Shown: positions 9,505 through 18,814 of the stretch, in pieces | How the letters are laid out: every line of letters begins with the position of its first letter | How positions within the stretch are numbered: position 1 is the stretch's first letter | DNA from: Bacteroidales bacterium UBA1223 | Lineage (GTDB): Bacteria; Bacteroidota; Bacteroidia; Bacteroidales; P3 | Length of the DNA: 64,000 nt | Direction: 5' to 3' | Assembly (NCBI GenBank): GCA_002309155.1 | Contig: DBXB01000025.1 | Span: 18,310-82,309, forward strand | The notes under the pieces: model-generated | Seen by the model: only the letters and a program-made list of their open reading frames with translations | Database searches by the model: none | What the model was told of the DNA's origin: nothing | Made by a program: the position numbers and the translations under genes

Positions 9505-10725
9505 TTATATGCCAAGATTATTTTCAGGTTGTTGGGGGACCTCGTTGTTCTTTGTGTTTTTGTTGACATCATACGCTACGGACTGAATGACTCCGAGGGC
9601 GAGTCCCATGCAGAGGTATGCCGATCCTCCAGAACTGATGAATGGCAGGTTCTGACCGGTGACGGGGAACGCACCTACAGAAACTCCCATGTGGATGGCG
9701 GCTTGCACAAAAATCAGTGTCCCGAGTCCGACAACCGACATTCTGCCGAAGTCGCCACGACAGCTCCATGCTATCTTGAGACATCTGATATATAGATAAA
9801 TATAGAGAATTAGCACGATTAGGGCACCGGCAATTCCCGATTCCTCGACTATGATACAGTATATCATGTCGTTGTTGGCCTGGGTCATCAGACGTGCCTG
9901 AACAGTTGAGCCCACACCTACTCCGACGTATCTTCCTGTAGCCACAGCCATCCGCATCATATCCTCTTGTGTGACCTTAGTCTCGTCATATTCTTTTTCA
10001 TCGCCGTTAACCCATTTCTCAACACGACTCTCCCAAGTGCCGAAACGGGCGAACATACGTATATTTGTGGTACTTCCGATGATAATAAATATTACTCCGA
10101 GTCCTATTATTCCCAATATCGTCTTTCTCCAATAACTCACCTTCATCGGCGAGAGACGTAACATGGCGAAGCAGACGAAGAAGATAATCAGAGTGGTCGA
10201 CATATTGTCGGCAATGATAAGAAACAATACCAGGAATATCGGAATTAGGATTTTGATGAATACTGTCCGCCCGTCGTCGAGATGATCCCGTTCACGGGCT
10301 AGCAGGCGGGCGAGATAGACGACCATCACCACCTTGGCAAGTTCTGAGGGCTGGAACTGATGAATGACGGGTAGTTTAAGCCATCTGCTCATGCCGGAAC
10401 CCGCTTCGTTCTCCTGTCCTACGAATAGTACGATGACCAGCAGCACGACGGTTATGATGTATCCAAACCATGAGGCGGTGGAATATTTACGATAGTCGAA
10501 GTTGGACATAAGAATAACAACCACAAAGGTGGCGAGGACCGACGCCAGATGTCGTATAAACACCATCAGAGGCGCCCTGCCTGTGGAAGCCGCCATATAG
10601 CCGATAGAGCTGTACACCGAGATGAGCGAGATGATTGCCAGGATGGTGAAGATCACCCAGATGGCGCGGTCGCCCTTGAACGGGTTGAGCAGTTTGCTTG
10701 TGATATTGCTATTCTTCAGAGACAT
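9505..10725 (-). CDS. ftsW: Lipid II polymerase FtsW (SEDS family)
   Basis: A 406-residue polytopic SEDS protein with about ten TM helices, the septal peptidoglycan glycosyltransferase partner of the PBP encoded upstream. SEDS hallmarks are WLKLPVIHQFQPSELAKV (the QPSE motif), the conserved large loop after it, and the C-terminal GQNLPFISSGGSAYL. Position between the murD remnant and murG matches ftsW rather than rodA. The start lies 3 bp after the stop of the murD remnant, consistent with translational coupling. Confidence 0.96.
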   Translation of the reverse strand: MSLKNSNITSKLLNPFKGDRAIWVIFTILAIISLISVYSSIGYMAASTGRAPLMVFIRHLASVLATFVVVILMSNFDYRKYSTASWFGYIITVVLLVIVLFVGQENEAGSGMSRWLKLPVIHQFQPSELAKVVMVVYLARLLARERDHLDDGRTVFIKILIPIFLVLFLIIADNMSTTLIIFFVCFAMLRLSPMKVSYWRKTILGIIGLGVIFIIIGSTTNIRMFARFGTWESRVEKWVNGDEKEYDETKVTQEDMMRMAVATGRYVGVGVGSTVQARLMTQANNDMIYCIIVEESGIAGALIVLILYIYLYIRCLKIAWSCRGDFGRMSVVGLGTLIFVQAAIHMGVSVGAFPVTGQNLPFISSGGSAYLCMGLALGVIQSVAYDVNKNTKNNEVPQQPENNLGI

Positions 10726-10728
10726 TGT

Positions 10729-11274
10729 TTAAATTTCGTTCACTTCGTGTTGGAAAGATTCGCCTTGTATTTCGAACGACACGCCGTTTTCTAATGCAGG
10801 AGAGAATAATATTTTTACATCCTCCATGTTGCTGTAGAAAGCAGCGTTGACGGCTTCACGCATTGTGTCGACGGAAACTATGTATCTCACTGTTTCTCCG
10901 AACACGTTCTTGTATACGGTGCTGTCGCCGAGACAAATTATCATTTTGACTTTGCGGTCTGCCAGATTGCGCAGACGTTTGAGGTCGTTGAGACGCTGAT
11001 TGTTCATCGATGCTCCGTTGGCGATCCAGATCACCGAGCTGTCGATAGTCTCAAGAGCGTACCATGTGGATAGTGGTGTACGTGAGGCGGCGTCGTCTAT
11101 AAAAGAGATGCCCTTGATACGTGCCACAAATTCCAGTTTGTGACGCATCTCGTCGATGAGACTGAAACATTCCCGGAGTTGTGTGCTTCTTAATTTCTTC
11201 AGCTTTGAGCTGTCGATGCCTGCAAGTCCTGTGTGGACTTTCTCGCGGCCTTGTGTTGCTAATGCTTCGTACAT
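10729..11274 (-). pseudogene. murD: Degenerate MurD C-terminal domain (catalytic domains missing)
   Basis: A 181-residue open frame sits where murD (normally about 440 residues) belongs. Only the last third of MurD is recognisable: MRHKLEFVARIKGISFIDDA, then STWYALETIDSSVIWI, VKMIICLGDS and a C-terminal VKILFSPALENGVSFE. The N-terminal UDP-binding domain and the central ATPase domain with its P-loop are absent; in-frame sequence upstream of the ATG hits a stop after eight codons. Family residues in the surviving domain are also changed: the DSKATN motif reads DDAASRT, the VGGxDKG loop reads ANGASMN, and SPACASFD reads SPALENGVSFE. It cannot be an active D-Glu ligase. The frame is intact and coupled to ftsW, so either a recent remnant or a retained non-catalytic protein is possible. 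A full MurD must exist elsewhere. Confidence 0.8.
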
Positions 11275-11358
11275 GTATTTTTGGGAGAGTTTAAGGGATT
11301 ATTATGATTTGTTTTATTTCTCGTGTTTTTAGAGATGGTAAAATATTAAAGTGAAATG

Positions 11359-11502
11359 AGGGGGAGTTAAGGGGAGTTAAGGGGAGTTAAGGGACAATAG
11401 CAACGGATGGCACCATTTGTCCTTTAACTTCTATAACTTCTTTTAACTTCCCATTGTTTTACTATATTTTTTAATCGTTACTTAAAGGGTTTAAAGGGTT
11501 GT
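11359..11502. repeat. dcw spacer repeat, copy 2 (upstream of the murD remnant)
   Basis: Three tandem GGGGAGTTAA decamers run into GGAGTTAAGGGACAATAGCA, CGGATGGCACCATTTGT and a T-rich GTTTTACTATATTTTTTAATCGTTACT, matching the block at 5897-6000. An AAAGGGTTTAAAGGGTT tract follows. The spacer, 11275-11530, contains no remnant of the missing murD 5' part. Confidence 0.7.
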
Positions 11503-11530
11503 CTAATCACTTTTCACTAATCACTTAATG

Positions 11531-12799
11531 TTATCTTAGTTTGAATGTTGCCAGAGTGAGTATGGCGAGAAGAATAGAGATGATGTAAAAGCGTGTGACA
11601 ATCTTCTCTTCCGGCATTTTCTTTTCCTGGTAGTGGTGGTGTAGGGGAGTCATGAGGAACACTCTTTTTGAGATGGGGACATCAATGTTGATGGGAAGAT
11701 GATGTTTGCGGCGGTAAATCTTGCATCCGGCGCGCTGAATGATGACTGACAGACTTTCCATAAGCATAGTGCCGCAGAGAAGAGGCAGCAGAAGTTCTTT
11801 TCGAATCAGTAGCGCGAAAACGGCTATGATGCCTCCGATAGTAAGAGAACCGGTGTCGCCCATGAAAATCTCCGCGGGATGAGTGTTGAACCAAAGGAAA
11901 CCTATGGTGGCACCGACAAAGGCAGTGATGAATACCGCCAGTTCGCCGATTCCGGGTAGGTACATCATGTTAAGATAGTTGGCAAAGATTACGTTGCCGG
12001 ATATCCATGCCAATAGCGCCAGAGTGACTCCGATAATGGCTGACGTACCGGTACAGAGTCCGTCGATACCGTCGGTTAGATTGGCACTGTTGGATGTTGC
12101 GGTGACGACGAGGATGACGAGTATTACATATACCACCCAGACCCATTTCTTAGCCCAGTCGCCCATCCAAGTGATGACTTTGGAATAATCCAGTTCATGA
12201 TTTTTCACAAAGGGGATGGTGGTCTTTGTCGTTTTTACATAACTGTCTTGATACGAGGCGGTCTGGTCGGTATTTTCGATGGTTGTCCCTGCGTCGGCAT
12301 AGAGCCCTGAAGTATTCCGTTCCTTGGTGACTATGTCAGGATGGTACATAATCAGCAGACCTACGGAGAGACCGAGAATAACCTGGCCGACGACTTTGTA
12401 TTTGCCGTTCAGACCTTTCTTGTTTTTCTTGAACACCTTGATGTAATCATCCAAGAATCCAAGAAGTCCAAGCCAGATTGTCGTGCCAAGCATGATAAGC
12501 ACATAGATGTTCAAGAATTTGGAGAAGAGCAGGGTCGGTATGACGATGGCGGCAATGATGAGCAATCCTCCCATTGTCGGGGTCCCTTCCTTCTCTTTCT
12601 GTCCTTCAAGTCCGAGGTCTCTGACGGTCTCGCCTATCTGTTGCTTGCGGAGCCATTTGATGAAAGGTTTGCCGAAGAACAGCATGATAAGGAGGGATGT
12701 CCCAGCCGATGCCGCTGCGCGGAACGAGATATATTGGAAGACTCCGGCTCCGGGGAAGTCGAATTCATTGTCAAGCCAAGAAAACAGATAATACAACAT
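11531..12799 (-). CDS. mraY: Phospho-MurNAc-pentapeptide transferase MraY
   Basis: A 422-residue polytopic membrane enzyme that makes lipid I from UDP-MurNAc-pentapeptide and undecaprenyl phosphate. Seen are the catalytic Asp pair in LLGFLDDYIKVFKKNKKG, the NLTDGIDGLCTG motif, NTHPAEIFMGDTGSL and the late TPLHHHYQEKKMPEEKIV histidine motif. Between about residues 160 and 215 there is a polar insertion of about 50 residues that is absent from E. coli MraY but common in Bacteroidetes. It lies 57 bp downstream of murE. Confidence 0.97.
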   Translation of the reverse strand: MLYYLFSWLDNEFDFPGAGVFQYISFRAAASAGTSLLIMLFFGKPFIKWLRKQQIGETVRDLGLEGQKEKEGTPTMGGLLIIAAIVIPTLLFSKFLNIYVLIMLGTTIWLGLLGFLDDYIKVFKKNKKGLNGKYKVVGQVILGLSVGLLIMYHPDIVTKERNTSGLYADAGTTIENTDQTASYQDSYVKTTKTTIPFVKNHELDYSKVITWMGDWAKKWVWVVYVILVILVVTATSNSANLTDGIDGLCTGTSAIIGVTLALLAWISGNVIFANYLNMMYLPGIGELAVFITAFVGATIGFLWFNTHPAEIFMGDTGSLTIGGIIAVFALLIRKELLLPLLCGTMLMESLSVIIQRAGCKIYRRKHHLPINIDVPISKRVFLMTPLHHHYQEKKMPEEKIVTRFYIISILLAILTLATFKLR

Positions 12800-12856
12800 T
12801 GTGCTACTTTTTTATAACTTTTAAACTTTTAAAACCCTTTAAACCTTTTAATCCTT

Positions 12857-14332
12857 TTAAACCTTTTTAATCTTCAGTTCGCGTTCCACCTCTTCGGTGT
12901 CATCGAAGTGATGGCGTACACCGTTGATTTCTTGATAGGTCTCGTGTCCTTTTCCGGCGATGAGGATGATGTCGCCGTCATTGGCGATGAGTACGGCAGT
13001 CTTTATTGCCTGTCTGCGGTCGGTGATGCGTACTGTTGTGGAGAGCTCTTCTGGAGACAGGCCTGCTTCCATGGCGTCGAGTATCGACTCGGGTTTCTCG
13101 GTTCGAGGGTTGTCGGAGGTGAGAATCAGGTGGTCGCATCCGTCAGCGGCGATCTTTGCCATGACGGGACGTTTCAATGGGTCGCGGTCTCCACCACATC
13201 CCACAACGACTATCAGACTGTGACGGCGGTCGCGGACTTCATTGATGGTGTCGATGACATTCTGGAGAGCGTCGGGAGTATGCGCATAGTCGACAATGGC
13301 TGTGATGCCTCCGATGTTTAGATATTGGAAGCGTCCGGGTGCCGCATGCAGTTGCGATGCAGTGGTGAGTACCTTGTCGCGGTCGAATCCGCAAAGTAGT
13401 GCGGTGGCGACGATGGCGGTGATGTTGTATGCGTTGAATCGTCCTACCAGAGGAGTCCAAAACTCCGTTCCGTTGAATTCCAGCTGTTGACCGTTGATAG
13501 TGCTCTCGATTATCTTGCAGCGATAGTCCGCCACGGTCTGAAGGCTGTAAGTCTTGACAGTGGCCTTGCAGTTCTGGACCATCACTTTCCCGTTTTTGTC
13601 ATCGATGTTGGTCAAGGCGAAGGCATCCTCGGGAAGGTTGTCGAAAAGAGTCTTCTTGGCGGCAATGTAGTTCGCCATGGTTTTATGGAAGTCGAGATGG
13701 TCGTGGGTGATATTGCTGAAGATGGCGCCGGCAAACCGAAGTCCTGCGATTCTGTTCTGTACTATGGCGTGCGAGCTTACCTCCATGAAACAATATTCGC
13801 ATCCTTTGGCAACCATCATGGAGAGCAGTCTGTTCAGTTCTATGGCGTCAGGGGTGGTATGGGTTGCCGCAAGTTCCTCTTCATCGATGCGGTTTACTAT
13901 TGTAGATATCAAACCAGCGTGCAACCCCATCAGTCTTGTCATGCGATGCAGCAAGGTAACCGTGGTTGTTTTGCCATTGGTGCCTGTGATGCCTATGAGT
14001 TTGAGGTGCTCCGAGGGGTTGCCGTAGAAGTTGGAAGCCACCTTGCCCAGTGCCGAATCTGAATTTTCCACAACGATAAAGACGGTCTCCTTGGGTTGAT
14101 TGTCTGGAAGAGTCTGACAAAGTATGACGGATGCTCCATGTTCGATGGCTATTCCGATATAGTTGTGCCCGTCGACATGCACCCCCTTCTGGGCGACGAA
14201 CATAGATCCCTCTTTCACGTTCCGAGAGTCGAAAGTGATGTGCTGTACATCGATCTTGTCAATCGAAGAGAGTTCCTTGCCTTGGAGGAAGGCCTTGTAC
14301 TCTATGCCTGTCAATATGTCGAGGAGATTCAT
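12857..14332 (-). CDS. murE: UDP-MurNAc-tripeptide synthetase MurE
   Basis: A 491-residue Mur ligase that adds the third residue of the stem peptide. The P-loop is GITGTNGKTTTVTLL (about 112-126), the central motif FSNITHDHLDFH follows, and the C-terminal specificity motif is SDNPRTEKP. The DNPR form of this motif is known to mark meso-diaminopimelate as substrate (lysine enzymes differ), which agrees with the mDAP peptidoglycan of Bacteroidales. The gene is 31 bp downstream of ftsI. Length matches the family. Confidence 0.97.
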   Translation of the reverse strand: MNLLDILTGIEYKAFLQGKELSSIDKIDVQHITFDSRNVKEGSMFVAQKGVHVDGHNYIGIAIEHGASVILCQTLPDNQPKETVFIVVENSDSALGKVASNFYGNPSEHLKLIGITGTNGKTTTVTLLHRMTRLMGLHAGLISTIVNRIDEEELAATHTTPDAIELNRLLSMMVAKGCEYCFMEVSSHAIVQNRIAGLRFAGAIFSNITHDHLDFHKTMANYIAAKKTLFDNLPEDAFALTNIDDKNGKVMVQNCKATVKTYSLQTVADYRCKIIESTINGQQLEFNGTEFWTPLVGRFNAYNITAIVATALLCGFDRDKVLTTASQLHAAPGRFQYLNIGGITAIVDYAHTPDALQNVIDTINEVRDRRHSLIVVVGCGGDRDPLKRPVMAKIAADGCDHLILTSDNPRTEKPESILDAMEAGLSPEELSTTVRITDRRQAIKTAVLIANDGDIILIAGKGHETYQEINGVRHHFDDTEEVERELKIKKV

Positions 14333-14363
14333 GTCTGTGTTTGTTTTCGAGAGGTTGTTATTG

Positions 14364-16619
14364 TTATTTTGCCGCTTTGAGTTTCAGGTGAACTTTAGTG
14401 TTCTTGGTGATGGGAGTCCGGGCTTTTGGCTCTTGTGAGACCACCTTGCCGTACCCTTCGAAGGAGGCGTCGATACCCATGCTTCGGCAGAGTAGCAGAG
14501 CGTCCTTGACAGTCATGCCGTAGCAGTTGGGCACCTGTCCGCGGGGTGGTGTATAGTCGATATATGCCGCCGGCAGGTCGGGGGTCTCTTCGTTATTGCT
14601 GTAAGTGCACCATAATGTCTGCATGCTTATCTTGCCGATATTAAGACCAAGGCGCTTGTAGATCTGTCTGACTTCTGCCTGTGGCGCTTTGGATACCGAT
14701 GGGAGCAATTCCTCATCCTTGTTGGATCCTGCTTTGCGTTTTTCGGCAAGAATCTTCACTGTCGGACGACAGTCCAGTTCTTTGTCGAGCGATACCACGC
14801 AGTCTGCGATGTCCTGGAAGACAGGAGCCGCGTCACGTCCGAAACGAGTGATGTCGCGAAGCATGACCAGGCAGGTGTATTTAGGATTGTCGGCGGGGAA
14901 GAATCCCACGAAAGTGGCGTTACTGGTATTGGCTCCCGGCGAAGTCTCTGCCGTTCCGGTCTTACCGGCGATGCTGTAGGTGTCGTTCTTTATGTTGTCG
15001 CCGGTTCCTCCCTCAACAACCCCTACCAGCATGTCACGCAGTGTCGTTGCGGTCTCAGGCGAGCAAATCTGTTCGTTGATGACCTCCACGGGAAGATATT
15101 CGAGAGTGCCTTTGTTGATGATGGCTTTGCAGAAACGAGGTTTCACCATACGTCCTTTGTTGGCAAGGGCGTTGTAGAATGTCGCCATTCTCAACGGTGA
15201 TACGGCGCAGGTGTATCCGTAGCAGAATCTGAGGAAGTCGTTGTCATAAGTCAGTTTGTTGGTCCTGCAATTGTATTCAGTTCCGACAAGGTCTATATTC
15301 AGTTTCTGGAATGGGAAGATAGATGCTACGTTGTTGAAGAGTTCGTTGCGACGGTTGTTGTAGAAGCGCCAGCCCAGTTCAGAGAAGGTCACGTTGGATG
15401 ATATTGCAACGGCTTTCCATAGGGGGTACATGTCGTTCTTCTGGCCACCATGGTCTATGACATCCTTGCTGTTGGCGCTGAATTTTTTTCTTCCGACAGG
15501 GACCAACATTGCTGTGTCGAGACTTAATGAGGCGTCGTTGAACATGGCTGTCAGAATGACGGGTTTGAATATTGAGCCCGGCTCGTAGATGTCGGAGATG
15601 GGCACGCTGCGGTATGGCATTTCCGCATAGTTGCCCAGACTGTCACGTATAAGACTTGCGCAGACGAGAACATCGCCAGTGGCCGCCTCAATGAGTATGG
15701 CGCATCCTGCGGAGCTGTTGTAAGTCCTCAAGGTGTGTTCAAGAGAGTAGTGGGCGATGTCTTGCAGACGGGTGTCGATGGTTGCGACGATGTCTTGACC
15801 GTTGATTACAGGATGTCCGGGGATTGAGTCGGTGCGAACACTGTCGCTTTCGGAGGCATAGATGGTGCTGCCTTGTCCGACGGGAATCCAGGAACCTCTT
15901 GTGAGACGGCGGCAGAGTACCAGTCCGTCCTGACCGCGGAGTATGGAATCATAATAGCCTTCGAGACCGTTATATTTCTCTTTCAGATAACTCTCGTTGA
16001 ATCCTATGACACTCTCAGCCATATTGCCATAGGTCTTGAACCGGGAGTAATGGATCACCGATTTGCCGTCGACGTACTTCACCACGCCACGGTTCCATCC
16101 TTTGTATCTGCATATGCGGCTCCAGTAGGAGTAGGGCACATGTCTCTTGACAAGGACGCATCCTCTCGGTTTCTCCGCCGTGCGGTAGTTGTGGATTCTT
16201 CTCTTGAAACTTGCCGCCGATGAATCGGGGAATGCCTCGTGCAGGACAAGGCAGACGCTGTCGAGGTACTTATTATAGTTTTCGTCTGAGATCTGTGTGC
16301 GGTAGATTGTTCTGCCGGTGCTGTCGGTCTTTATGTTACCGTTCTTGTCTTTTTCGGGTACTCGGCTGAAATCCAGATATAAGTCACATTCAGGCACCGT
16401 GGTGGCGAGGATTTTGCCGTCAGAGGAGTAGATGTTGCCGCGCTGGGCTTTCTTCTCTATATAGTTCTTGGTGAATTTTTCGGCGCGCTTACGCCAGGTG
16501 TCACCGTCTATCATGCTGACTTTGACAAGCGACCATAGTATAGCAAGCGTGAATCCCACCACGAGGATCAGGAACAGGATGCCGATTTTGGCTTTGGATG
16601 ATAGACCTTCTTGTTTCAT
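14364..16619 (-). CDS. ftsI: Septal transpeptidase FtsI / PBP3 with PASTA domain
   Basis: A 751-residue class B penicillin-binding protein. A short cytoplasmic end and one TM helix (about 12-32) anchor it, followed by the pedestal dimerisation domain (KKAQRGNIYSSDGKILA). The transpeptidase domain has its acyl-serine in EPGSIFKP (S349-K352), an SSN motif (AISSNVTF) and AGKTGTAE (K553). A single PASTA domain ends the protein (PNCYGMTVKDALLLCRSMGI). It cross-links septal peptidoglycan with FtsW. The position after ftsL identifies it as FtsI rather than an elongation PBP. Ser is followed by Ile rather than the usual Thr in the SxxK motif, which the motif allows. Confidence 0.96.
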   Translation of the reverse strand: MKQEGLSSKAKIGILFLILVVGFTLAILWSLVKVSMIDGDTWRKRAEKFTKNYIEKKAQRGNIYSSDGKILATTVPECDLYLDFSRVPEKDKNGNIKTDSTGRTIYRTQISDENYNKYLDSVCLVLHEAFPDSSAASFKRRIHNYRTAEKPRGCVLVKRHVPYSYWSRICRYKGWNRGVVKYVDGKSVIHYSRFKTYGNMAESVIGFNESYLKEKYNGLEGYYDSILRGQDGLVLCRRLTRGSWIPVGQGSTIYASESDSVRTDSIPGHPVINGQDIVATIDTRLQDIAHYSLEHTLRTYNSSAGCAILIEAATGDVLVCASLIRDSLGNYAEMPYRSVPISDIYEPGSIFKPVILTAMFNDASLSLDTAMLVPVGRKKFSANSKDVIDHGGQKNDMYPLWKAVAISSNVTFSELGWRFYNNRRNELFNNVASIFPFQKLNIDLVGTEYNCRTNKLTYDNDFLRFCYGYTCAVSPLRMATFYNALANKGRMVKPRFCKAIINKGTLEYLPVEVINEQICSPETATTLRDMLVGVVEGGTGDNIKNDTYSIAGKTGTAETSPGANTSNATFVGFFPADNPKYTCLVMLRDITRFGRDAAPVFQDIADCVVSLDKELDCRPTVKILAEKRKAGSNKDEELLPSVSKAPQAEVRQIYKRLGLNIGKISMQTLWCTYSNNEETPDLPAAYIDYTPPRGQVPNCYGMTVKDALLLCRSMGIDASFEGYGKVVSQEPKARTPITKNTKVHLKLKAAK

Positions 16620-16679
16620 TTTTGCCTGCTAGTTTATATAATGTATATTATTCTATGTTATAAGTAGTATATGGTGAGT

Positions 16680-17006
16680 TTACTTTTCGGATTCAATTTT
16701 CAGTTCGTATGGCGGACCGGCGACCAGGCCGATGCCGAGAGTGTCGAGTTCTTTGTCAATGCGTGAGATTCTGATGGATTCCTGGTATTGTTTCTGCATT
16801 TGAACCCTTTGTTCGTGCATATAGCTCAACTCTTTCTGCAAGTTCTCTTTTTCTTTGTTGAGGTTCTCTACCTGATAACGCATCGAGACCATGATAAGGC
16901 AGAGTACGAGGATGATGAACAGAAGGAACAGCTGGTTGGTGAAGAATTCCGATTCTAGTACGTCACCTCCGAGAATCTGGAGGAATTTCTTGTTTCCCTT
17001 TTTCAT
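16680..17006 (-). CDS. ftsL: FtsL-like divisome protein
   Basis: A 108-residue bitopic protein with a basic cytoplasmic N-terminus (about 28 residues), one TM helix (LFLLFIILVLCLIMVSMRY, about 27-46) and a coiled coil rich in Glu, Lys and Gln (about 47-90). This is the FtsL/DivIC layout, and the position between rsmH and ftsI is the standard ftsL place. Sequence identity to known FtsL is low, as is normal for the family. The ATG overlaps the rsmH stop by 4 bp. Confidence 0.8.
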   Translation of the reverse strand: MKKGNKKFLQILGGDVLESEFFTNQLFLLFIILVLCLIMVSMRYQVENLNKEKENLQKELSYMHEQRVQMQKQYQESIRISRIDKELDTLGIGLVAGPPYELKIESEK

Positions 17007-17947
17007 AGTTCACCTCCTTTCTTTTCCGCCACTCTGAGTTTTGCGCTGCGAGAGCGGGAGTTCGTCTGCAGTTCGTTCTCAGTGGGAGTGATTGGTTTGC
17101 GTGATACAGTCTTGAGTGGGGCGATTAAATTGCCGTAGAAGTCTTTGTTTACTTCGCCTTCGAAGTTGCCATATCTGAAGAAGTTCTTCACCAGACGGTC
17201 TTCGAGGGAGTGATAGGAGATGATGCAGATGCGTCCTTCGTCGTTGAGCAGTTCTGTGGCTTGGGAGAGCATCTGTCTCAAGGCCTCAAGTTCACCATTC
17301 ACCTCTATGCGGAGGGCTTGGAAGATCATTGCCAGATATTTGTTTTCCTTGTTCCGGGGCAGAAGATGTTCGACGCAGTGGCGTAGCTGGCCTGTTGTGG
17401 TTATGGGTTCGAGAGCGCGATGCTGGGTGATGGCGTGTGCAAGTTGTGCCGCGTTAGGCAGTTCGCCATAAAGTCGCAGGATATTTGCCAGACTCTTCTC
17501 GTCAGAGTTGTTGACGATCACCGATGCGTCTGTCTGTTGCCTGCGGTCCATACGTAGGTCCAGAGGACCGTCGAAACGAGTCGAGAACCCCCTCTCCGCG
17601 GTGTCGATTTGATGGCTGCTGATTCCCAGATCCGCCAGCAATCCGTCGAAGCGACGCACGCCGTGAAGGCGGAGGAAATTCTTCAGGAACATGAAGTTCT
17701 CCTGGATGAGGGTAAAGCGAGGATCTTCGATGCCGTTCTTTGCGGCGTCGCTGTCACGGTCAAAAGCATAGAGTCTGCCATTCTCATTGAGACGGGAGAG
17801 GATGGCTCGGGAATGGCCACCGCCACCGAATGTCACGTCAACATAGATGCCGTCAGGACGGATATTCAGACCGTCGAGGCATTCGTCGAGCAACACCGGA
17901 AGGTGGTAGGAGGACGGTTGGGCACTATGATTGGGACTCTGAGACAT
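17003..17947 (-). CDS. rsmH: 16S rRNA (cytosine-1402-N4)-methyltransferase RsmH (MraW)
   Basis: A 314-residue SAM-dependent methyltransferase that modifies C1402 in the 16S rRNA P site. It has the family start SYHLPVLLDECLDGLN, motif I YVDVTFGGGGHSRAIL, DGLLADLGISSHQID, the LDLRMDRRQ segment, and the late CIISYHSLEDRLVKNFF motif. Length matches the family. The start overlaps the mraZ 3' end by 23 bp, and the end overlaps ftsL by 4 bp, so the three genes are translated as a tight unit. Confidence 0.97.
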   Translation of the reverse strand: MSQSPNHSAQPSSYHLPVLLDECLDGLNIRPDGIYVDVTFGGGGHSRAILSRLNENGRLYAFDRDSDAAKNGIEDPRFTLIQENFMFLKNFLRLHGVRRFDGLLADLGISSHQIDTAERGFSTRFDGPLDLRMDRRQQTDASVIVNNSDEKSLANILRLYGELPNAAQLAHAITQHRALEPITTTGQLRHCVEHLLPRNKENKYLAMIFQALRIEVNGELEALRQMLSQATELLNDEGRICIISYHSLEDRLVKNFFRYGNFEGEVNKDFYGNLIAPLKTVSRKPITPTENELQTNSRSRSAKLRVAEKKGGEL

Positions 17948-18401
17948 TGCTATTGCGTCGCACTTTACCCAGTCGCTCGTCTATTCGTTGCGAGTAGCTG
18001 GCGTTGTTTTCATTGTCACGGCAATAGGTGTCATAATCCCAGATCTCAAGACAATCGCCTGTGGATTGCAGTACGATTTCTTTCGAAGTTTTGAACAGCT
18101 GTCTCATCTCGTTGGGGATGACGAGACGGTCGTTGTTGTCCATCTCGACGATTTTGCCGCGAGTGAGTTTGCGACGCAGATAACGGTCTTCTGCAGAGTA
18201 GGGGTTTAGTTCGCTTTTGAGAAATTCGACTTCAGCTCGAAAACTTTCGTATGTCCATAATTCCAGACACTCGGCATCGACACTTGGTCTGAATACAAAG
18301 CGCATATCCTCGTCCTCAAGTTGGCGTTTTAAGCCAATTGGGAACTTGAATCGCCCATTGTTATCGAGCTTACAGTACTCTAAACCAAGTAGTGACACCA
18401 T
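17925..18401 (-). CDS. mraZ: Transcriptional regulator MraZ
   Basis: A 158-residue protein with two tandem AbrB/MraZ-type swapped-hairpin domains; the first is LDNNGRFKFPIGLKRQLE and the second MDNNDRLVIPNEMRQLFK. MraZ is the first gene of dcw operons and in other bacteria binds and regulates its own promoter. The family norm is about 145-155 residues. No clear set of MraZ repeats was found in the 400 bp upstream. A poor -7 box (TAACTTTA on the minus strand, 18426-18433) lies just upstream of the start. Confidence 0.95.
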   Translation of the reverse strand: MVSLLGLEYCKLDNNGRFKFPIGLKRQLEDEDMRFVFRPSVDAECLELWTYESFRAEVEFLKSELNPYSAEDRYLRRKLTRGKIVEMDNNDRLVIPNEMRQLFKTSKEIVLQSTGDCLEIWDYDTYCRDNENNASYSQRIDERLGKVRRNSNVSESQS

Positions 18402-18814
18402 TATTGCCTATTTATTTTCGAACTGTAAAGTTATGACAAATTTTCCAATAAATCCCATTTTATTTCAAAAAAGAACTATTTTTTCCAAAAAATTCCTTTT
18501 GCATTTGTTTATTACGTGAAAAATGACAAAAAGTTTCATTTCCGGCAGACAAAAGCGGAAGTGAAGAAAATAAAGCCTGTTTGGTGATTTTCTGAGTGGC
18601 TGGGAAAGGGTTTTCAAGTCCGAAATTTTCGCCTTTTTGTTGTTGAAAACTTTTTTTGAGAACAACGTGGTGGTGGACGTCCATTTTTTTCCAATCCCGA
18701 CATTTCATAAATCTAAAAAATAGTGTAAATTTGCAAACAGAGAATGATATGTGTTGGCAAGTTCAAGATATTGATAAATAGTAAGTTGTATTAATCATAA
18801 TAATTTTTCGAAAA
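18402..18814. other. Divergent intergenic region between mraZ and the S46 peptidase
   Basis: About 410 bp of AT-rich DNA must hold the divergent promoters for the dcw operon and the peptidase. The visible elements are the weak minus-strand box near 18426 and a plus-strand box at 18726. A TGGACGTCCA palindrome lies at 18675-18684. Open frames of up to 82 codons on the minus strand have no protein-like character. Confidence 0.6.
18703..18733 (+). promoter_or_regulatory. Promoter for the S46 peptidase
   Basis: TAAATTTG at 18726-18733 matches the -7 consensus TAnnTTTG; TTTC at 18703-18706 is a near-match to the -33 TTTG with a 19-nt spacer. The predicted 5' UTR is about 75 nt. Confidence 0.6.

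Noticed and set aside
18675..18684. TGGACGTCCA palindrome upstream of the S46 peptidase, sharing GACGTC with the CTGACGTCAG elements
   Set aside because: Outer bases differ and the distance to the -7 box is 41 nt, not 27; not the same element.
18460..18708. 82- and 66-codon minus-strand frames upstream of mraZ
   Set aside because: Low-complexity Lys/Phe-rich translations in promoter DNA, overlapping in different frames; no homology-like pattern.
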